This document shows positions 58,497-64,000 of a DNA stretch of 64,000 bases, piece after piece. Position 1 is the first letter of the stretch, and each line of letters starts with the position of its first letter. The stretch is from Streptomyces canus (lineage in GTDB: Bacteria > Actinomycetota > Actinomycetes > Streptomycetales > Streptomycetaceae). The notes beneath the pieces are model-generated. The model worked only from the letters and a program-made list of their open reading frames with translations, was not told the origin of the DNA and searched no databases. Both the position numbers and the translations under genes were made by a program. Where the stretch lies: the NCBI RefSeq assembly GCF_030816965.1, contig NZ_JAUSYQ010000002.1:1550001-1614000 (forward strand). Reading direction: 5' to 3'.

Positions 58497-60134
58497 ATGG
58501 TAAGCGTCGATTCAGCACCTGAGACAAAGGGGAAGCCGGGCGGCGGCCTGCGGCGGGACGTGGGGCTGATCGGGCTCATGTGGGCCTCGGTGGGGTCCAT
58601 CATCGGCTCCGGCTGGCTCTACGGCGCCGAAAAGGCGGTCGTCGTGGCCGGCCCCGCGGCGATCATCTCGTGGATCATCGGCGCGGTCGCCATTGTCCTG
58701 CTGGCCCTGGTGCACGCAGAACTGGGCGGCATGTTCCCGGTGGCGGGCGGTACCGCGCGCTATCCGCACTACGCGTTCGGCGGTCTGGCCGGAATGTCCT
58801 TCGGCTGGTTCTCCTGGCTCCAGGCGGCGACCGTGGCGCCGATCGAGGTCGAGGCCATGATCGGGTACGCCGGGCACTGGAGCTGGGCGAAGGGCTTCCA
58901 GCACTCCGACGGCACACTCACCGCCAGTGGTCTCGCGGTCGCCGTGTTCCTCATGGCCGTGTTCGTGGCCGTCAACTTCTTCGGCGTCCGGGTACTCGCG
59001 TTCACCAACAGCGCGGCCACCTGGTGGAAGATCGGGGTGCCGCTCGTCGCCATCTTCGTCATCGCGTTCGGCAACTTCCACCCGGGCAACTTCACTTCGG
59101 AGGGCTTCGCGCCGTTCGGCGCCAAGGGCGTGCTGAGCGCGATCAGTTCCAGCGGCATCATCTTCGCGCTGCTGGGGTTCGAGCAGGCGATCCAGCTCGC
59201 CGGCGAGAGCCGTGACCCGAAGCGGGACCTGCCCCGGGCGACCCTCGGCTCGGTCGCGATCGGCGCCGTCATCTACGTCCTGCTCCAGCTGGTGTTCATC
59301 GTGGCCCTCCCGCACTCCGCCTTCGCCCACGGCTGGGCGAAGCTGAACTTCGAGGGCATCAGCGGGCCCTGGGCCGGCCTCGCGACCCTCGTGGGCCTCG
59401 GCTGGCTGAGCTGGGTGCTGTACCTCGACGCGGTGATCTCCCCCGGCGGCACCGGCTTGATCTACACGACCGCGACCTCCCGCGTCTCCTTCGGTCTGGC
59501 CAAGAACGGCTACGCACCGAAGGTGTTCGCCCGCACCGACCGGCGGGGCGTGCCCTGGTTCGGCCTGATCATGTCCTTCGTGACCGGCGTGGTCTGCTTC
59601 CTGCCCTTCCCCAGCTGGCAGGAACTGGTCGGCTTCATCACCTCGGCGAGCGTCCTCATGTACGCCGGCGCGCCGCTCGCGTACGGCGTGTTCGCCGAGC
59701 GGCTGCCACACCTGGAGCGCCCGTACCGGCTCCCCGCCGGCAAGGCGATCGCCCCGCTGTCCTTCGCGGTGGCCAACCTGATCATCTACTGGGCGGGGTG
59801 GGACACCCTGTGGCGGCTCGGGGTGGCCATCGTCCTCGGCTACCTGCTGCTCGGCGTGTACGCCTGGTATGCGGTGGCCGCCGGACTGCCCGACGCGCCC
59901 CGGCTCGACTGGAAGGCCGCACAGTGGCTGCCGGTCTACCTGCTGGGTCTCGGCCTGATCTCCTGGCAGGGCGGCTTCGGCGGCCAGGGACACCTCGGCC
60001 TGTGGTGGGACATGCTGGTCGTCATCGCCTTCTCCCTGGTGATCTACTACTGGGCGAAGGCGACCGCCTCCCGGCCCGAGGACATCGAGCGGAGCATCGA
60101 CGAGGTCGTCGTCACCGAGGCGCCCGCGCACTGA
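58497..60134 (+). CDS. APC family amino acid permease
   Basis: A membrane transporter of 545 residues with twelve or more predicted helices. The family start is GLIGLMWASVGSIIGSGWLY (binding-site loop of helix 1); SSSGIIFALLGFEQAIQLAG is the helix 6 region, and LDAVISPGGTGLIYTTATSR is another conserved block. Substrates are probably amino acids or polyamines. The gene follows a gap with three stem-loops (58346-58496), unusual for this AT-poor genome. The C-terminus is hydrophilic and acidic. Confidence 0.92.
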   Translation: MVSVDSAPETKGKPGGGLRRDVGLIGLMWASVGSIIGSGWLYGAEKAVVVAGPAAIISWIIGAVAIVLLALVHAELGGMFPVAGGTARYPHYAFGGLAGMSFGWFSWLQAATVAPIEVEAMIGYAGHWSWAKGFQHSDGTLTASGLAVAVFLMAVFVAVNFFGVRVLAFTNSAATWWKIGVPLVAIFVIAFGNFHPGNFTSEGFAPFGAKGVLSAISSSGIIFALLGFEQAIQLAGESRDPKRDLPRATLGSVAIGAVIYVLLQLVFIVALPHSAFAHGWAKLNFEGISGPWAGLATLVGLGWLSWVLYLDAVISPGGTGLIYTTATSRVSFGLAKNGYAPKVFARTDRRGVPWFGLIMSFVTGVVCFLPFPSWQELVGFITSASVLMYAGAPLAYGVFAERLPHLERPYRLPAGKAIAPLSFAVANLIIYWAGWDTLWRLGVAIVLGYLLLGVYAWYAVAAGLPDAPRLDWKAAQWLPVYLLGLGLISWQGGFGGQGHLGLWWDMLVVIAFSLVIYYWAKATASRPEDIERSIDEVVVTEAPAH

Positions 60135-60221
60135 GGACAACAGTCCGGACGGGGCGCCTGCGCGTGTGGAGGCACCCCGGCACCGCTCCCGCCCTCCGCA
60201 GGGCACCGACATAATGTCCGG

Positions 60222-61439
60222 GTGACCTCCGCGTCCCCCTCCAACTCCGGTGCCCCACAGCGTTTTCCGGTCCTCGTCGTCGGCGCCGGACCCGCCGGAC
60301 TCACCATCGGCAACATCCTGCGAGCCGCGGGCGTGGACTGCCTCGTGCTGGAGGTGGAGACCCGTGAGTTCATCGAGCAGCGGCCGCGTGCGGGCGTCAT
60401 CGAGGAGTGGGCCGTACGCGCTCTGCAGCGGCACGGCCTGGCCGACAACCTTCTGGAGCGCGCCCAGTTGCACACCGAGTGCGAGTTCCGCTTCGCCGGC
60501 GACCGCTTCCGCTTCGCCTACGGCGAGCTGACGGGACAGCACCATTTCGTGTATCCGCAGCCGCTGTTGGTGACGGACCTGGTGCGCGAGTACGCCGACG
60601 TACGGGCCGGTGAGATCCGCTTCGGCGTGCAGGACGTCCAGCTGCACGACCTGGAGACGCCCCGGCCGTCGGTGTCGTACACCGATGCCGGCACGGGCGA
60701 ACGACAGCTGGTCGGTTGCGAGTTCGTTGCGGGCTGCGACGGGGCCCGCGGGGTGACCCGCACCGTCCTCCCCGAGACCACGAACATCGCCCGGCACGAC
60801 TACGGCATCGGCTGGCTGGCGCCGCTCGCCGAGGCACCGCCGTCCTCCGACTGCGTCCTGTTCGGCATCCACCCGAGCGGCTTCGCCGGGCACATGGCCC
60901 GCAGCCCCGAGGTCACCCGCTACTACCTGCAGTGCCCGCCCGGCGACGACCCCGAGAACTGGTCCCACGACCGCGTCTGGGCCGAACTCCAGCAGCGGCT
61001 GGGCGCGGACGGCACCCCTCCGCTCACCGAGGGCCGGCTGATCGAGAAGCGTGTCCTGGACATGCACAACTACGTGGTCGAGCCCATGACGTTCGGCAGG
61101 CTCTTCCTCGCCGGGGACTCCGCCCACCTCACCGCGCCCATAGCGGCGAAGGGCATGAACCTCGCCCTGCACGACGCCTTCCTGCTCGGCGACGCGCTCG
61201 TCGCCTACCTCGACAAGGGCGACGGCAGCGGCCTGGACGGATACTCGGAAGCCTGTCTGCGGCGCGTGTGGGACTACCAGGAGTTCTCGCAGTGGCTCTC
61301 CGAGGTCTACCACGGCACGTCGTCGGGCGACGAGTACCGCGCGGGTACCACCTTCGCCCGCCTCCGCCGCCTGTTCACCTCACCTGCCGCCGCGGCGGCC
61401 TTCGCGGAGCAGTATCTCGGTACGGCGTCCACGTACTGA
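60222..61439 (+). CDS. pobA: 4-hydroxybenzoate 3-monooxygenase
   Basis: A FAD-dependent aromatic hydroxylase of 405 residues, converting 4-hydroxybenzoate to protocatechuate. Seen are the FAD Rossmann motif VVGAGPAGLTIG, the GCDGARGVTR (DG) motif and the second FAD motif LFLAGDSAHLTAPIAAKGMN. Blocks RAGVIEEWAVRALQRHG and HHFVYPQPLLVTDL match PobA rather than other monooxygenases. The GTG at 60222 has CATAAT 6 bases upstream, consistent with a leaderless transcript. No protocatechuate pathway genes are adjacent. Confidence 0.9.
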   Translation: MTSASPSNSGAPQRFPVLVVGAGPAGLTIGNILRAAGVDCLVLEVETREFIEQRPRAGVIEEWAVRALQRHGLADNLLERAQLHTECEFRFAGDRFRFAYGELTGQHHFVYPQPLLVTDLVREYADVRAGEIRFGVQDVQLHDLETPRPSVSYTDAGTGERQLVGCEFVAGCDGARGVTRTVLPETTNIARHDYGIGWLAPLAEAPPSSDCVLFGIHPSGFAGHMARSPEVTRYYLQCPPGDDPENWSHDRVWAELQQRLGADGTPPLTEGRLIEKRVLDMHNYVVEPMTFGRLFLAGDSAHLTAPIAAKGMNLALHDAFLLGDALVAYLDKGDGSGLDGYSEACLRRVWDYQEFSQWLSEVYHGTSSGDEYRAGTTFARLRRLFTSPAAAAAFAEQYLGTASTY

Positions 61440-61443
61440 CGTC

Positions 61444-61803
61444 TCAGTCGTGCACCGGCCGGTCGCTGAGCCGGTGGTCGGCCACGTTCAGGGCCTCGTC
61501 GACGAGGCGGCGCAGGTGTCCGTCACGCAGTGCGTAGATCACCCGGCGCCCCTCCTTGCGCGTGTTCACCAGCCCCGCCAGCCTGAGCCGTGCCAGGTGC
61601 TGGCTGACGGCCGGCCGGGCCGCCCCGCACGCCTCCGTGAGGGTCGTGACGTCGGCCTCTCCCCCGGTCAGGGCGTGGAGGAGAGTGAGGCGGGTGCGGT
61701 CGCCGAGCAGGGCGAGGATCTCGGCGGCCAGGGCGAACTGTTCCTCGCCGGGAGTGCGCGGGTGCGCATCGTGTGCAGTTGATAGGTGCATGCGTGCGCT
61801 CAT
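61444..61803 (-). CDS. ArsR/SmtB family regulator
   Basis: A 119-residue winged HTH regulator. The HTH reads TLTEACGAARPAVSQHLARL, then LVNTRKEGRRVIYAL. The N-terminus contains MHLSTAHDAHP with several His, possibly a metal site. It diverges from a CDF efflux gene, so it is likely the Zn/Co/Ni-responsive repressor of it (CzrA/SmtB type). CATTAT lies 6 bases before the ATG on the minus strand, so the transcript may be leaderless. Confidence 0.9.
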   Translation of the reverse strand: MSARMHLSTAHDAHPRTPGEEQFALAAEILALLGDRTRLTLLHALTGGEADVTTLTEACGAARPAVSQHLARLRLAGLVNTRKEGRRVIYALRDGHLRRLVDEALNVADHRLSDRPVHD

Positions 61804-61809
61804 ACGCAC
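61794..61809. promoter_or_regulatory. Candidate ArsR operator
   Basis: GTGCG and CGCAC form a perfect dyad with a 6-base spacer over the start codon of the ArsR gene, between it and the CDF gene. An imperfect longer dyad extends to GCATGC. SmtB-type operators are palindromes in just such positions. Confidence 0.4.
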
Positions 61810-61865
61810 ATAATGGCTCCATGGGCGCGGTACGTCCACCACCGCGCGCACCGGAAGGGGTCCAC

Positions 61866-62942
61866 GTGAGCAACCACGAGCACGGTCACGGTCATGGCCA
61901 TGACCATGACCATGACCATGACCACGATCATCCGCAGGGGCACGAGCACGGACGCCACGGCTTCCGCCATCGCCTGGCGCACGTCCTCACCCCCCACTCC
62001 CACGAGACCGCCGACAAACTCGACTCCGCGCTGGAGTCCTCCGCCCGCGGCATGCGCGCCCTGTGGGTCTCGCTGGCGGTGCTGGGTGTCACGGCCCTGA
62101 TGCAGGCGGTCGTCGTGGCCGTTTCCGGGTCCGTCGCGCTGCTCGGCGACACGGTGCACAACGCGGCGGACGCGCTGACCGCCGTACCGCTGGGCATCGC
62201 CTTCGTGCTGGGCCGGCGCGCGGCCACCCGGCGGTTCACGTACGGCTACGGCCGTGCCGAGGATCTCGCGGGGATCGTGATCGTGCTGACGATCGCCGCG
62301 AGCGCGGCCTTCGCGGGGTGGGCGGCGATCGACCGGCTGCTCGATCCGCGTCCCGTGGCACACGTCCCGGCGGTCGCCGCGGCCGCGCTGGTGGGCTTCG
62401 CGGGCAACGAGTGGGTCGCCCGCTACCGCATCCGGGTGGGCCGGGACATCGGATCGGCCGCACTGGTGGCGGACGGACTGCACGCCCGCACCGACGGGTT
62501 CACCTCACTGGCCGTGCTCATCGGGGCCGGCGGCTCGGCCCTGGGCTGGCAACTAGCCGACCCGATCGTGGGGTTGGCGATCACGGCCGCGATCACGCTG
62601 GTGCTGCGGGACGCGGCACGCGAGGTGTTCCGGCGCGTGCTGGACGCCGTCGACCCGGAACTGGTGGACCGGGCCGAGGGCGCGTTGCGCGAGGTCGAAG
62701 GGGTGCGCGAGGTGGGCGAGTTGAGGCTGCGCTGGATCGGGCACCGGCTGCGGGCGGAGGTGGCGGTCGTGGTGGACGGGGAGATGACGGTGCGCCAGTC
62801 GCACGCGGTCGCCGTCGAGGCCGAGCACGCCCTGCTGCACGCGGTTCCCCGTCTCACGGCAGCCCTGGTGCACGCCGACCCGGCCCCGGTCCCGGGCGAG
62901 GCGGATCCCCACCACACCCTCGCCCACCACGCACCGGCCTGA
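61866..62942 (+). CDS. CDF family metal cation efflux protein
   Basis: A zinc/cobalt/iron exporter of 358 residues. The N-terminus carries a His-rich stretch (HGHGHDHDHDHDHDHP) encoded by a six-base repeat, which may bind metal. Six membrane helices follow, with the transport site residues in GDTVHNAADALTAV and DGLHARTDGFTSLAVL. A C-terminal cytoplasmic domain binds metal (VVVDGEMTVRQSHAVAVEAE). GGAAGGGG precedes the GTG at 61866. It diverges from the ArsR regulator. Confidence 0.93.
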   Translation: MSNHEHGHGHGHDHDHDHDHDHPQGHEHGRHGFRHRLAHVLTPHSHETADKLDSALESSARGMRALWVSLAVLGVTALMQAVVVAVSGSVALLGDTVHNAADALTAVPLGIAFVLGRRAATRRFTYGYGRAEDLAGIVIVLTIAASAAFAGWAAIDRLLDPRPVAHVPAVAAAALVGFAGNEWVARYRIRVGRDIGSAALVADGLHARTDGFTSLAVLIGAGGSALGWQLADPIVGLAITAAITLVLRDAAREVFRRVLDAVDPELVDRAEGALREVEGVREVGELRLRWIGHRLRAEVAVVVDGEMTVRQSHAVAVEAEHALLHAVPRLTAALVHADPAPVPGEADPHHTLAHHAPA

Positions 62943-63515
62943 GGGCGGGACCCCCGGTCCGAGAGCAGGACTCTCCGGCCCGAGATCAGGACGCCTCCGG
63001 CCCGGAGCCAGACCCTTCGGGCGCCGGGCCAGACCTTTCGGGCACGGGGCCAGACCCTTCGGGCGCCGGGCCAGACCCTTCGGGCGCGGGGCCAGGATCC
63101 TCCGTCATGGTCAGGACCCCTCCGGCGTGGCGGCCGCCGAGCACTCCCTCGCGGCGCGGAGCGCGCACCTCGCACAGGCACCCGATGCCAGGACTCCCCA
63201 GCCCGAGACCAGCACCCCAGCGCGGGCCGCCGCCGAGCACTCCGTCGCGACGCGCGGCGCGCACCTCGCACAGGCGCCCAATGCCAGGACTCCCCAACCC
63301 GAGACCAGCACCCTCCACCCCGAGACCAGCACCCCACCAGCCCAAGGCCAGCGCTCCTCGGCCCGAGATCAGAACCCGCCAGCCCGAGACCAGCACCCCA
63401 CCGGTCCGAGACCAGCACCCTCCACCCCGGGATCAGGACCCCACCACCCGCGGCCAGCACCCTCCACCCCGGGATCTGGACCCCACCAGCCCGAGGCCAG
63501 GACCCTCCGGCCTGG
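62943..63515. repeat. Minisatellite of about 21-base units
   Basis: This 573-base gap holds no gene. It consists of about 20 degenerate units of 20-22 bases (CCCGAGACCAGCACCCTCC and variants). Two copies of a 96-base insert are embedded (63133-63228 and 63229-63324, about 90 percent alike). The last unit runs into the stop codon of the YbaK gene (CCTGGTCAGGCGATGCC). Both strands are open by composition, and the translations are repetitive. Confidence 0.85.
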
Positions 63516-64000
63516 TCAGGCGATGCCGAGTCCCTCCAGTACCACCGCACCCGGCAGTTCCGCGAAGGCCTTTCCCGGTACCAGCAGCTTTCCCCGTCGC
63601 CGCCCGCTGCCGACCAGGACGTACGGGAGGTCGACCACGGCCGAGTCGACCAACAGCGGCCAGTCGCCGGGGAGTCCGATCGGGGTGATGCCGCCGTACT
63701 CCATGCCGGTCTCCCCCGTAGCCGTGTCCATCGAGGCGAACGAGGCCTTGCGGGCGCCGAGTTGGCGGCGGACGACACCGTTGACGTCGACCCGGGTGGT
63801 GGAGAGCACCACGCACGCGGCGAGGGTGCTCTCGCCACCGCGCTTGCCCGCGACGACCACACAGTTCGCCGACCGCTCGAGAAGCTCCCGGCCGTAGTGC
63901 TCGACGAAGACCGCGGTGTCGGCCCACTGCGGGTCGGTGTCGACGTACACGATCTGCTCGGCGGGGACGCTGCCGCTCCAGTGGCGTACGGCGTCGGCGA
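63516..64000 (-). CDS. YbaK/EbsC family protein, 5' end beyond the window
   Basis: Partial gene; the coding frame continues past 64000. The visible 161 residues contain the family blocks NCVVVAGKRGGESTLAACVV, TGMEYGGITPIGLPGDWPLL and YVLVGSGRRRGKLLVPGKA. The family includes aminoacyl-tRNA deacylases that hydrolyse mischarged tRNA. The 3' end lies against the minisatellite. Confidence 0.88.
   Translation of the reverse strand, partial: ADAVRHWSGSVPAEQIVYVDTDPQWADTAVFVEHYGRELLERSANCVVVAGKRGGESTLAACVVLSTTRVDVNGVVRRQLGARKASFASMDTATGETGMEYGGITPIGLPGDWPLLVDSAVVDLPYVLVGSGRRRGKLLVPGKAFAELPGAVVLEGLGIA

Noticed and set aside
58512..61313. Antisense open frame of 933 codons across the APC permease and pobA
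   Set aside because: Both plus-strand genes have full family motifs; the antisense product is low complexity.
62986..63396. Open frames in the 21-base minisatellite, and a CRISPR-like appearance
   Set aside because: Units are contiguous and degenerate, with no constant repeat/unique spacer pattern and no cas gene, so this is a minisatellite and not a CRISPR array.

Overview
The window is chromosomal DNA from a Streptomyces or a very close relative. GC is very high, GTG and TTG starts are frequent, several promoters look leaderless, and the gene content is typical of the genus: a c-di-AMP riboswitch before an NlpC/P60 hydrolase, an HTH-DUF5753/DUF397 pair, ROK and MocR regulators, F420-dependent and DUF885 proteins. 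I found no rRNA, tRNA, transposase or phage gene.

Layout. 1-4.8 kb: riboswitch-controlled cell-wall hydrolase, DUF6328 membrane protein, divergent LysE exporter/LysR regulator, and an anti-sigma-like ATPase/DUF5753/DUF397 set. 4.9-9.3 kb: biotin genes bioF (minus) facing away from bioB-bioA-bioD (plus). 9.4-18.8 kb: methyltransferase, a Fic-like/ribbon-helix-helix toxin-antitoxin pair, a MacB-type ABC exporter, an F420 oxidoreductase, a GNAT protein, and two CNNM/CorC proteins separated by a repeat-built spacer ORF. 18.9-22.3 kb: SGNH hydrolase, a DUF4326 relic, purB with a one-base frameshift, mug. 22.4-26.4 kb: a minisatellite, then an ABC exporter divergent from a two-component system. 26.5-41.7 kb: mostly single genes and regulator/target pairs (ROK, GntR, ECF41-type SigJ, hydrolase, EamA/MocR, PhoD, ACT-GNAT, trans-sulfuration enzyme/Lrp, DUF885, Imm21, rhodanese/Lrp). 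41.7-45.9 kb: sbcD-sbcC. 55.7-64 kb: YigZ, SixA, a catalytically stripped CysRS-like protein, a CoA-binding protein, an APC permease behind a structured leader, PobA, ArsR/CDF, a second minisatellite-rich gap, and a YbaK-type gene cut by the window edge.

The most interesting part is 46.1-55.7 kb, eight same-strand genes. The first is a small helical protein with a hydrophobic N-terminus and a short C-terminal motif. A similar motif occurs near the N-terminus of the next protein, a P-loop/HEAT-repeat protein. That is the layout expected of bacterial amyloid-signalling effector/NLR pairs. Downstream lie an SPFH-like protein, a PP2C phosphatase, a serine/threonine kinase and a von Willebrand A protein, which together resemble a TerY-P phospho-signalling triad, then an unknown small protein and a double zinc-ribbon membrane protein. 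I infer a stress or defence signalling island; the function is not established.

A second unusual theme is three minisatellites (17.1-17.8, 22.4-22.8 and 62.9-63.5 kb) that sit directly against gene ends. In at least two of them the repeat unit copies the terminal codons and stop region of the adjoining gene.
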